Made by a program: the position numbers and the translations under genes
The notes under the pieces: generated by a model
Told to the model about the DNA's origin: nothing
The model's database searches: none
The model's input: only the letters and a program-made list of their open reading frames with translations
Shown: in pieces, positions 42,665 through 49,997 of the stretch
Layout: each line of letters begins with the position of its first letter
Numbering within the stretch: position 1 is the first letter of the stretch
NCBI RefSeq assembly: GCF_033971325.1
Contig: NZ_CP117180.1
Location: 1,184,041-1,248,040 of the forward strand
Direction of reading: 5' to 3'
Length of the DNA stretch: 64,000 nt
Source: Hydrogenobacter sp. T-2
GTDB lineage: Bacteria > Aquificota > Aquificia > Aquificales > Aquificaceae

Positions 42665-44671
42665 CTATTTTCTTATAGAATTCAAGACCACACTAAGAGA
42701 AGAAAATGCCATCATAAGCCCCGCATACTCAGGCTTTAGGTATATGCCCTTCAAGTATAATAGCCCACCAGCTATAGGTATGCCCACAAGGTTATAAATA
42801 AAAGCCCAAAAGAGGTTTTCCCTTATCCTTCGCATGGTTTTAACCTTTATGTCAAAGAACTCTCTTAAGCCTTCAAGCCCTCTGAGCAAAATCACATCTC
42901 CTGCCCTCTTTGCCATATCTGTGCCAGAACCAAGAGCAAATGAGAGGTCCGCGCGAGCCATCGCAGGAGCGTCGTTTATACCGTCGCCTGCAAGCCCAAC
43001 CCTGTAGCCTTCCGCTTTTAGCTCCTCTACCTTCCTTAGCTTGTCTTCAGGCTTTGCCTTGGCAAAAAACTCTGCTATGCCTAACTCTCTGGCTACCACC
43101 CTTGCTTTGTCCTCTCTATCTCCTGTGAGCATGCAAACCCTTATACCTTTTGAAAGGAGAAAATCCACCACCCTTTTTGCCTCTGGTCTTATGCGGTCCT
43201 CAAAGTAGAACTCCGCCAGCTTTGTACCATTTTTGTAGAGAGCTACACCTTCTTCTGACCTTCCAAGCATGTAATCTCCACATATTACACCAACTCCAGC
43301 CTCCTCTTTGCAGTTTTCAAAGTTTTCTCCTTCTAGGCCCTTTGACCTGCAAAAATCCCTTATAGACTGAGAGTAGGGATGGTTGGAAGCCTTTGCAAGA
43401 CCACAGGCTACAAAAAGGGCGGAGCTGTGGTAGAGCTTAAGGTCAATAAGTTTGGGCTTTCCCTCTGTGAGAGTGCCAGTTTTATCAAGGAGCAGGATGT
43501 CTATTTCCTTTTCAAGGGCGGATGGGTCCTTTATGAGGACACCTCTTTTGTAGGCTCTAAAGAGCCCTACAGTAAGTGCAAGAGGAACCGCAATGCCAAA
43601 GGCACAGGGGCAAGAAACCACAAGCACCGCAAGGGAAAAGTTAACTGCCTTCTGTAGGTCTCCAGTGGAAGCATACCAAAATAGAAAGGTCAAAAGAGAA
43701 AGCAAAAGCACGAACTGAACAAAGTAGTGGGAAAACCTGTCCGCAAGGCGATGAATTCTTGGCTTTTTGCTAAGGGTCTCTTCTACAAGTCTTACGAGCA
43801 AGTTGGCATAACTACTGGAAAAGGTCTTTTCCACCTTTGCCTTTGCAAAACCAGAAAGCACCACACTACCAGATATGAGCCTATCACCAACAGATTTTCT
43901 AACGGGCAGGCTCTCTCCGCTTACAAGGGACTCATCCACTTCAAGAGAGCCTTCTAAAACTCTGCAGTCTACAGCTACCATATCACCACTTCTCAGAATT
44001 AGCGTATCGCCTACAAAAACCTCCAAGGGAGTTTTTTCTATCTCCCTTCCATCCTTGAAAACCCTTAACCTTACTGTTTGCAAAGAAAATAGGTCTTTTA
44101 AGCCTCTTAGGGCTTTGGACTTTACCCACTCTTCAAGGAACTTGCCAGTTTTTACAAAGGTTATGAGAAAGGCGGATGTTTCAAAGAAGGGCTCTCCAGG
44201 GAGAAAGTCAAAGAGAGTAAGAAGGCTATACAAAAGGGCAGAGGTGCTACCTAAGGCTACCAGCAAGTCCATATTGCCTACCCTTGCCCTAAGGGAACTT
44301 ATTGCACCCTTGTAGAAGCCATATCCACCAATAAGCTGAATAGCTATAGCAAGCAAAACCTGTGTATAAAGACTAGGTGTGCTATGCACGAACATGAGAG
44401 CCATTATCAAAAGGCTTGAACTCCAGCAAAAAAGAAGTATCTCGAGAGACCTCTTTTTACCCTCTACCTTTTCAACCCTGTAGCCCAGAGATTCTATGAC
44501 CCTTCCAATCTGGTCAGGGCTCAAAAGCTCCTCATCAAAGTCTACTGCTACTCTTCCCAACTCAAAGGAAACCTCTACCCTTTGAATACCCTTTAACCTC
44601 TTAAGGCTTATCTCTATAGCTCTTGCACAGTTTACGCAGGTCATTCCAGAGACTTTCAAACTTGCACGCAT
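42665..44671 (-). CDS. copA: Copper-type P1B ATPase
   Basis: 668 residues with one N-terminal metal-binding domain (GMTCVNCARAIE). The CPC transmembrane motif is in VVSCPCAFGIAVP, the phosphorylation site in LLDKTGTLTEGKP, the P1B-specific histidine in ASNHPYSQS, and the hinge in GDGINDAPAMARADL. These point to Cu(I) export or delivery to copper enzymes such as cytochrome oxidase. CATACT ends 6 nt before the ATG, a possible leaderless start. Confidence 0.93.
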   Translation of the reverse strand: MRASLKVSGMTCVNCARAIEISLKRLKGIQRVEVSFELGRVAVDFDEELLSPDQIGRVIESLGYRVEKVEGKKRSLEILLFCWSSSLLIMALMFVHSTPSLYTQVLLAIAIQLIGGYGFYKGAISSLRARVGNMDLLVALGSTSALLYSLLTLFDFLPGEPFFETSAFLITFVKTGKFLEEWVKSKALRGLKDLFSLQTVRLRVFKDGREIEKTPLEVFVGDTLILRSGDMVAVDCRVLEGSLEVDESLVSGESLPVRKSVGDRLISGSVVLSGFAKAKVEKTFSSSYANLLVRLVEETLSKKPRIHRLADRFSHYFVQFVLLLSLLTFLFWYASTGDLQKAVNFSLAVLVVSCPCAFGIAVPLALTVGLFRAYKRGVLIKDPSALEKEIDILLLDKTGTLTEGKPKLIDLKLYHSSALFVACGLAKASNHPYSQSIRDFCRSKGLEGENFENCKEEAGVGVICGDYMLGRSEEGVALYKNGTKLAEFYFEDRIRPEAKRVVDFLLSKGIRVCMLTGDREDKARVVARELGIAEFFAKAKPEDKLRKVEELKAEGYRVGLAGDGINDAPAMARADLSFALGSGTDMAKRAGDVILLRGLEGLREFFDIKVKTMRRIRENLFWAFIYNLVGIPIAGGLLYLKGIYLKPEYAGLMMAFSSLSVVLNSIRK

Positions 44672-44712
44672 AGATTAAGTATGAGGTTTTGGGCATGTTA
44701 ATTTCAAGAGGT

Positions 44713-45216
44713 TTATTTTGCTTTGTTTTTTAGATAATCTAAAACCCTTTGTGGGTCTGCGGAGGGGTCTACACCCCTGTATATTTTCTCCACCTTTAGC
44801 TCAGGGTTTATAAGCACTGTGTCTCTTGAGCAAAAGCCCGCTATTACAGTGACTCCATAAGACTTTGCCACGCTACCCTTTGGGTCGGAGAGAAATTCCA
44901 CAGAAAGGTTGTATTTTTCTCTAAACTTCCTTATGCTCTCCACACTGTCAGTGCTTACTCCAAAAACCTTTACCCTTAGTCTTTCAAACTCTGGCATGAG
45001 CCTTGTATATTCCTTTGCCTGTGCAGTGCAACCCGGAGTGTCCGCCTTTGGGTAAAAGTAGAGGACTACCCACCTTCCTCTGTACTCTGAAAGGTTAACA
45101 GTTTTACCCTCGTGGTTTTTAAGACTAAAGAGGTAGGCTTGTTGACCTTCTTGCAGTGGAGCACCTGCCTGAGCTATACCAAGCAGAGCAAGGACTTTTA
45201 TAATAAACTCCTTCAT
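44713..45216 (-). CDS. Exported peroxiredoxin (PrxQ/Bcp type)
   Basis: 167 residues. The peroxidatic cysteine is in PKADTPGCTAQAKEYT (family TPGCT motif, about residue 58). A second cysteine lies in GFCSRDTVL. The first 20 residues (MKEFIIKVLALLGIAQAGAP) look like a signal peptide, which is unusual as most Bcp proteins are cytoplasmic, so a periplasmic peroxidase is suggested. Ribosome site GAGGTGG, 1 nt after the upstream gene. Confidence 0.88.
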   Translation of the reverse strand: MKEFIIKVLALLGIAQAGAPLQEGQQAYLFSLKNHEGKTVNLSEYRGRWVVLYFYPKADTPGCTAQAKEYTRLMPEFERLRVKVFGVSTDSVESIRKFREKYNLSVEFLSDPKGSVAKSYGVTVIAGFCSRDTVLINPELKVEKIYRGVDPSADPQRVLDYLKNKAK

Positions 45217-45217
45217 A

Positions 45218-45685
45218 TTACCACCTCCAAAAGGAATAGGCTATTAGCAAAACACCAAGAGACAGAGGGATAAAACCCACATAAAACCAAAAGGTGGCAG
45301 AGCCTATCACAAGAAGAATACCACCCAGCTCAAGAATTTCCTTTCCCTTTGCCCTTGCCAAAGCACTGTAGCACCTTGACTGGATATAAAGCCCAACACC
45401 AGAAACAAAGGCAGTTATAAGAAGCCTTTTTATGTCAAAGCCATAGGAATCAAGCACATGCTTTGCCCATAGCCCACCCACTATGGCAAGCAAAAGCCCA
45501 AGCCCAAAGGTCTTTTTTAGCTCTCCCAAAGAGGACCTCTCCAAAAGCCCAGCCATACCATACATGAGAGCAAGACCACCAACCACTGCAAAAACCTCAT
45601 GCAAACCACCAAGAGGAAGGATAAGAGTGCCAGCAAGAGCAAAAGTCTGTGGCTCTAAGTTAGTAGTCTTTTTAACCTCCTGCAT
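45218..45685 (-). CDS. Small integral membrane protein of unknown function
   Basis: 155 residues with about five hydrophobic helices (LILPLGGLHEVFAVVGGLALM; LGLLLAIVGGLWA; GGILLVIGSATFWFYVGFI). No recognised family signature. Its start overlaps the upstream SRPBCC-like gene by 31 nt and its stop is 1 nt from the peroxiredoxin, so the three genes form an operon. Confidence 0.7.
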   Translation of the reverse strand: MQEVKKTTNLEPQTFALAGTLILPLGGLHEVFAVVGGLALMYGMAGLLERSSLGELKKTFGLGLLLAIVGGLWAKHVLDSYGFDIKRLLITAFVSGVGLYIQSRCYSALARAKGKEILELGGILLVIGSATFWFYVGFIPLSLGVLLIAYSFWRW

Positions 45686-46065
45686 CTATATATAAACATA
45701 AGCCTAAGGAATAGCCTTAACAAGACATTTGGTAGTAGGCTCTCTACGGTAAGATGGTCTTCTATCACCGTTGAGTTTCCCTTTGGTATGAATTTGTGTC
45801 TGTGTTCCCAGTGTCTTATAAAGAAAGGCTTTTTAAGAGCTATATCTGTAAAGCCAAAGGCTCCCACATCCCTTATAAGGCTTTCCATTATCGTAAAACC
45901 GAGAAACTTCAGCCTTATCACCATACCCTCCTTTAGCTCCTCTTCTGGCTCTACCTTAAAAAGAAAGGATAAGGGCGTTATCTTGAGGAGATTTGCTGAA
46001 TTGTTAAAAAAGCCTCTTACTAATTCCATGGGTGCTGTAAGGTTACAGTAGGAGAAAAGTTCCAT
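45655..46065 (-). CDS. SRPBCC (START/polyketide cyclase-like) protein
   Basis: 136 residues from the ATG at 46065. The fold is suggested by FSYCNLTAPMELVRGFFNNSANLLKITPLSFLFKV at the start, GMVIRLKFLGF in the middle and HWEHRHKFIPKGNSTVIEDHLTVESL with a final amphipathic helix. The first 46 codons of the longest frame are not typical of the family and are rejected. SRPBCC proteins bind hydrophobic ligands; the ligand is unknown here. Confidence 0.75.
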   Translation of the reverse strand: MELFSYCNLTAPMELVRGFFNNSANLLKITPLSFLFKVEPEEELKEGMVIRLKFLGFTIMESLIRDVGAFGFTDIALKKPFFIRHWEHRHKFIPKGNSTVIEDHLTVESLLPNVLLRLFLRLMFIYRCRRLKRLLT

Positions 46066-46351
46066 CTTCTTGAGAAAGTTTAATGGCTTTATGCAAAATG
46101 GTATGATATTTATCATGTGCTGGGTGAGAAATTTGGTATTATCAAGCAGACCTCCTGAAAAAGCTGTACCCAATAGCATAAGCATATACATACACAAGCA
46201 CACAATTTAATGTCTCCATCCACTACCAGCATTAAAAAGTTTTATCTAACTTATAACACTCTCTACAACCTGCCTCTTACTTCCTAATTCCTTGCTTTCA
46301 CACAGGGACTGTTTCATCCATTGTGTAAAAATAAAGTAAGGAGGTGTTAAT

Positions 46352-47099
46352 ATGAAAAAGCCAAGCAAAGAAAAAGTAGAGCAATGCCGTAGGGAGTTCA
46401 GCGAAGTCCTAAAAGACTTTATGGCTCAAACCATAGGCAAAATGCTACAAGCAGAGCTGGATGAATTCCTCTTATCTACAAGAGACATACAAGACATCCT
46501 TGAAGACATCTACGGCACAAGACTATCTGCAAGCACCATATCAAGGTTAACTGACAGAATAATGCCAGAGGTCAAAGACTGGAATAGACACAGATGGCTA
46601 CAAAGAGATACTTGGCTTTTGGCTTGCAAGACAGGAAAGTGCTAGCTTTTGGGTAAATGTCTTGAATGACCTCAAGGCAAGAAGAGTAGAGGACATACTT
46701 GTAGTGGTAAGCAACGAGCTAAAAGGTATACAAGAAGCAGTAAGGAGCGTATATCCCATAAGCGACCATCAGAAGTGTCTGGTTCACAAGGTAAGGAACA
46801 GTCTAAAGAAGGTCAAATACAAAGACAGGAAGAGAGTAGCCAGTGCATTGAGGGCAATATACATGTCTACCACGCAGATGCAAGCTAAGGAGAACTTTGA
46901 GAGGTTTAGGAGGGAATACCAAGTAGAGTATCCACAGGTAGTGAGGGACTGGGAAAGAGAGCTTGAGGAGATATTGACCTTTTACAGATATCCCTATGAA
47001 ATAAGGAGGATGTTGGCGACTACGAACTTTGTGGAGAGTATAAACAGCAAGATAAGGAAGGTAATATATGGCAATTTGTTGTGCCTAAAGGTATTGTGA
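46352..47099 (+). pseudogene. IS256-family transposase, multiply broken
   Basis: The first part (46352-46645) has the conserved RDIQDILEDIYGTRLSASTISRLTDRIMPEVKDW. After DWNRHR about 45 residues that normally hold the first catalytic Asp are missing and the frame shifts; the next frame reads GYKEILGFWLARQESASFWVNVLNDLKARR. Where the second Asp is expected, in VDGLKG, this copy has SNELKG. The part DHQKCLVHKVRNSLKKVKYKDRK and ATTNFVESINSKIRK is family-typical, then homology stops. It cannot be active. Confidence 0.88.
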
Positions 47100-47156
47100 A
47101 GGGGAATGAGGACATAGATTTTGACATGGTTGATTTTACAGTTGAAGAGGGTTAAG
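47049..47156 (+). pseudogene. Unidentified C-terminal coding remnant fused behind the transposase
   Basis: In a frame different from the transposase the DNA reads EGNIWQFVVPKGIVKGNEDIDF and continues DMVDFTVEEG to a stop at 47154-47156. It does not resemble an IS256 C-terminus. It looks like the tail of another acidic protein joined here by deletion. Family unknown. Confidence 0.35.
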
Positions 47157-47220
47157 CTGGGGAAGGGCATAATTCTACCTACCCCTTAGAGGGTATAGGT
47201 ATGCAAGCCCTCTCCAGCTT
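47154..47220. other. Nested inverted repeat able to form a long hairpin
   Basis: Outer arms AAGCTGGGGAAGGGC (47154-47168) and GCCCTCTCCAGCTT (47207-47220) pair with one or two bulges. Inside, TACCTACCC (47176-47184), loop CTTAGA and GGGTATAGGTA (47191-47201) pair with a single bulged T. Two lesser GC hairpins follow between 47247 and 47297. Whether it is transcribed is unknown. Confidence 0.5.
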
Positions 47221-47342
47221 TATGATAAAATATTAAGCGTAGAAAAGAGGGCTAAACTACTCCTGCCCTATGGTGAGGGCTTTAAGGTGCGAGCCCCTTT
47301 CCTACTTATTTACACAGATGCTTTTCAGGGTATATAATACAG

Positions 47343-47639
47343 TTGCCCTGCTATAGAGCAAGGGCATATTGGGATGAATACCCGAAAAGTATAAAAGCTA
47401 TACTGAAGGTCATAGATGGTATAATTTACACAAATTTTGAAACGGCCCCTTCTATAAGTAGTGTTCTTGGACAGAGCAAGTGGCTACCAAGGTGTAACTT
47501 AGATATAGGTCAAAAACAAGCGAATGAATGTCTAAAAAGGCTTATAGGGTAAGGTTTGTTAGATAAGGAAGGCATAGTTTTTCAAAAGGAATGCGAAGAA
47601 GGCGATAATTTAGTAGGCAAATTCTTCCTATCTCCTTAA
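47343..47639 (+). pseudogene. Unidentified gene remnant with an in-frame stop
   Basis: A TTG-started frame, LPCYRARAYWDEYPKSIKAI, runs 69 codons to a TAA at 47550-47552; the same frame continues GLLDKEGIVFQKECEEGDNLVGKFFLSP to a second stop at 47637-47639. The stretch around the stop, DIGQKQANECLKRLIG then GLLDKEG, looks like the recognition helix and turn of a winged-helix domain. It begins right after the IS end, so the IS probably cut its front off. Family not recognised. Confidence 0.45.
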
Positions 47640-47714
47640 CAATCTAAAGGCAAACCCGCTTAGAAATATGACCGTTATAAGCCCTATAAAAGCCAAGATT
47701 AGGATGTATTTCAC
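47628..47714 (-). CDS. 28-residue single-span membrane peptide coupled to fumarase
   Basis: A GTG at 47714 overlaps the fumarase stop (GTGA), and encodes a peptide that opens KYILILAFIGLITVIFLSG and ends FAFRLLRR. It is one hydrophobic helix with a positively charged C-terminus, expected to sit in the inner membrane with the tail in the cytoplasm. The exact overlap and clean hydrophobic/charged pattern suggest a real gene rather than chance. Function unknown; anchoring of a TCA-cycle complex is only a guess. Confidence 0.5.
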   Translation of the reverse strand: MKYILILAFIGLITVIFLSGFAFRLLRR

Positions 47715-48556
47715 AGCTCTATCTCCGCATGCCTGCTGGCATGGCATTGGATGTTTACTGCCACCGGGAGAGAGGCTATGTGGCAAGGGTAAAGCTCCAC
47801 CTTTACATCCACCGCAGTCACAGTCCCACCAAAACCCATAGGACCCCAACCTATCTTGTTTATTTCCTCTATAAGCTCCTCTTCTATTCTCTTGGCTACA
47901 GGGTCTTTACTTCTTTCTCCCACTGGTCTAAGTAGTGCCTTCTTGGCAAGCAAGGCACAGTATTCAAAGGTGCCACCTATTCCTACACCGACGGTGAAGG
48001 GTGGACAGGCATTAGGACCAGCAAGTTTTACCGTCTCAAGGACAAACCTTTTTACACCCTCCCAACCGTCCGCAGGCTTTAGCATGGCAAGGCGTGAGGT
48101 GTTTTCTGAGCCTGCACCCTTTGGTGCAAAGGTGAGCTTTAACCTATCTCCGGGAACTACCCTATAGTGTATCACTGCAGGAGTGTTGTCCTTTGTGTTT
48201 TTTCTTTCAAAAACAGGGTCATAAACCATAGAAGCCCTAAGATAGCCCTCTGTATAAGCCCTTCTTACTCCTTCGTTTATGGCATCTTCAAGAGACCCAC
48301 CCACCACATGAACCTCTTGACCTATCTCCACAAAAACCACTGCCACACCTGTGTCTTGACAGTATGCCATCTGCTCCTCTTTTGCGGACTTTATGTTAAG
48401 GAGTATCTGGCTGAGGACCTCTCTTCCTATTTCAGATTCTTCTCTCCTTATGGCACTTTGATAGGCAAGCTCCACATCCTCTGGAATTTCATAGTTCGCC
48501 CTTATGGCAATTTCCCTTACCGCCTCTACTATCTGGTTATAGTGCACTTCTCGCAT
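47711..48556 (-). CDS. Class I fumarate hydratase, alpha (N-terminal) subunit
   Basis: 281 residues, the size of the separate alpha subunit of two-part class I fumarases (also of TtdA tartrate dehydratase). Cluster cysteines are seen in MAYCQDTGVAVVFVEIG, AGPNACPPFTVGVGIGG and NIQCHASRHAEIEL; the last motif ends the protein as usual. It hydrates fumarate with a [4Fe-4S] cluster. Located after mdh (20-nt overlap), it fits malate/fumarate interconversion in the rTCA cycle. The beta subunit is not in this window. Confidence 0.92.
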   Translation of the reverse strand: MREVHYNQIVEAVREIAIRANYEIPEDVELAYQSAIRREESEIGREVLSQILLNIKSAKEEQMAYCQDTGVAVVFVEIGQEVHVVGGSLEDAINEGVRRAYTEGYLRASMVYDPVFERKNTKDNTPAVIHYRVVPGDRLKLTFAPKGAGSENTSRLAMLKPADGWEGVKRFVLETVKLAGPNACPPFTVGVGIGGTFEYCALLAKKALLRPVGERSKDPVAKRIEEELIEEINKIGWGPMGFGGTVTAVDVKVELYPCHIASLPVAVNIQCHASRHAEIEL

Positions 48557-49541
48557 TTAACAGCTCCTCCACTATGGCTATGTTTTTCCTTACGGACTCC
48601 ACAGACCTCTTCCACATCTGACGCTCTTCCTCTATCATAGGTATTTTAATCACTTCTTCTGCTCCATTGTTGCCCAATTTTACTGGCACGCCCACACACA
48701 AGCCTTCCGCCTCGTAGTACTTGCCAGCTTCTCCGTCCAAATACACAGAACATGGCAGTATTCTCTTGTTGTCTGTCACAATAGCTTCCACCATTTCCAC
48801 TATAGATGCAGCAGGTGCATGATAGGCAGAAGTTCCCATAAGGTCTACTATCTCACCACCACCAAACTGAGTTCTCTTTATAAGCTCTTGGATTTTCTCC
48901 TTTGGTAGCATATCCTTTAAAGGTATGCCTCCCACGTTAGAAATAGATATGAGAGGGACCATTTCATCACCATGACCACCTATAACATAAGCGTTTATAT
49001 CCTGTGGAGATATGCGTATTTCTCTTGATATAAAGGTTTTAAAGCGAGCAGAATCAAGCACGCCAGCCATACCCATAACCCTGTTTTTCTCAAAGCCAAG
49101 AATTTTATATACCGCATAGGTCATAAGGTCTACCGGGTTGGTAACTACTATAACTATAGCCTCAGGTGCGTATTCCTTTATTTTGCCTGCTATAACCGAG
49201 AGTATAGAGATGTTTTTTTCCAATAGGTCTTCCCTTGACATTCCGGGTCTTCTTGGAAAGCCAGCGGTTATAACAATAAGGTCGCTGTCCTTAACAGCTT
49301 CGTAGCCTTCACCTTCTGGTGTTACTGTGTAGCCTTCCACTCTTCCATCAATGTTCAATGCGGAAAGCATTTGCTGAATGTCAAGGGCTTTTCCTTTAAC
49401 GGGCTCAATCATTCTGTCTCCATCCTTCTTTGGCAGGTCAAACATACGCACATCCACAAGACCTCTCAAAGCCAAAAGGCTTGCGGTATGCTCGCCTACA
49501 TTACCTGCACCTATTACAGACACAACCTTGCGTAGCTTCAT
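48537..49541 (-). CDS. mdh: Malate dehydrogenase (LDH-like type)
   Basis: 334 residues. VVSVIGAGNVGEHTASLLA gives the NAD fold; VTNPVDLMTYAVYK and the catalytic His in VIGGHGDEMVPL follow; the DLPKKDGDR stretch after strand 2 favours NAD. The arginine in FPRRPGMSREDLL fits oxaloacetate/malate specificity. Good GGAGGG ribosome site 7 nt before the ATG. It lies between the coiled-coil gene and fumarase, all in one direction. Confidence 0.92.
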   Translation of the reverse strand: MKLRKVVSVIGAGNVGEHTASLLALRGLVDVRMFDLPKKDGDRMIEPVKGKALDIQQMLSALNIDGRVEGYTVTPEGEGYEAVKDSDLIVITAGFPRRPGMSREDLLEKNISILSVIAGKIKEYAPEAIVIVVTNPVDLMTYAVYKILGFEKNRVMGMAGVLDSARFKTFISREIRISPQDINAYVIGGHGDEMVPLISISNVGGIPLKDMLPKEKIQELIKRTQFGGGEIVDLMGTSAYHAPAASIVEMVEAIVTDNKRILPCSVYLDGEAGKYYEAEGLCVGVPVKLGNNGAEEVIKIPMIEEERQMWKRSVESVRKNIAIVEELLNARSAL

Positions 49542-49553
49542 GTTAACCCTCCT

Positions 49554-49997
49554 TTACAGCATGTTATACTTCCTTAGGATTTCATACACCTTCTTGTCTT
49601 CCTCTGCAAGGCTTCTCAGTGCCTCAAGAAAGGTTTTGTCTTTATCTTCCAGCTTCTTTATCTTATCTTCAAAAGGCTTTAGTGTAGTCCTTCTGTCCCA
49701 TATGGCAAAGCCTATAGTAGCCACAGTTATGGTAGTAAATATGCCAGTAATTATCCACAAAAAGTTGAAAAGCATGTCTATCTTGCGGTTTACTTCGTCT
49801 ATACGCTTGTTCATTTCCTCAAAGCGAGTATCCATACGCCTGTTAGTTTCCTCAAAACGAGTATCCACACTTTTACTTAGTGCCTTTAGCTCTGCCTCCA
49901 TTCTAATGAGCCTATCCCTATCCTCTAAGGTAAAAGGCACTTCCTTTGCATGCACCATGCTAAGGCACAAAACCAGGGCTAAGAGCCATTTGCTCAT
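49554..49997 (-). CDS. Exported coiled-coil protein with membrane anchor, in the TCA operon
   Basis: 147 residues from the ATG at 49997, which overlaps the aconitase stop (ATGA). A signal peptide (MSKWLLALVLCLSMVHA) precedes EVPFTLEDRDRLIRMEAELKAL, then repeated heptads (DTRFEETNRRMDTRFEEMNKRIDEV), a membrane helix (LWIITGIFTTITVATIGFAIW) and a charged tail. The family is found as a truncated copy at 14822-15139. Function unknown; its place between aconitase and malate dehydrogenase is unexpected for an envelope protein. Confidence 0.78.
   Translation of the reverse strand: MSKWLLALVLCLSMVHAKEVPFTLEDRDRLIRMEAELKALSKSVDTRFEETNRRMDTRFEEMNKRIDEVNRKIDMLFNFLWIITGIFTTITVATIGFAIWDRRTTLKPFEDKIKKLEDKDKTFLEALRSLAEEDKKVYEILRKYNML

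Larger units (their letters stand above)
46305..47330 (+). mobile_element. Degenerate IS256-family insertion sequence
   Basis: The left end GGGACTGTTTCATCCATTG, followed by TGTAAAAATAAAG, is of the IS256/mutator type. A diverged inverted end with TTTACACAGATGCTTTTCAG is found around 47310-47330. About 1.03 kb separates them, shorter than the usual 1.3 kb. No matching target duplication is visible in the flanks (CTTTCACA versus TATATAAT). Internal deletions have destroyed the transposase. Confidence 0.7.

Noticed and set aside
46204-46304. Hidden gene between the SRPBCC gene and the IS left end
   Set aside because: No frame with coding character on either strand; only scattered short frames.
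47305-47330. Intact IS256 right end with target duplication
   Set aside because: The end is diverged from the left end and the flanking 8-9 bp do not match, so the right boundary is only approximate.
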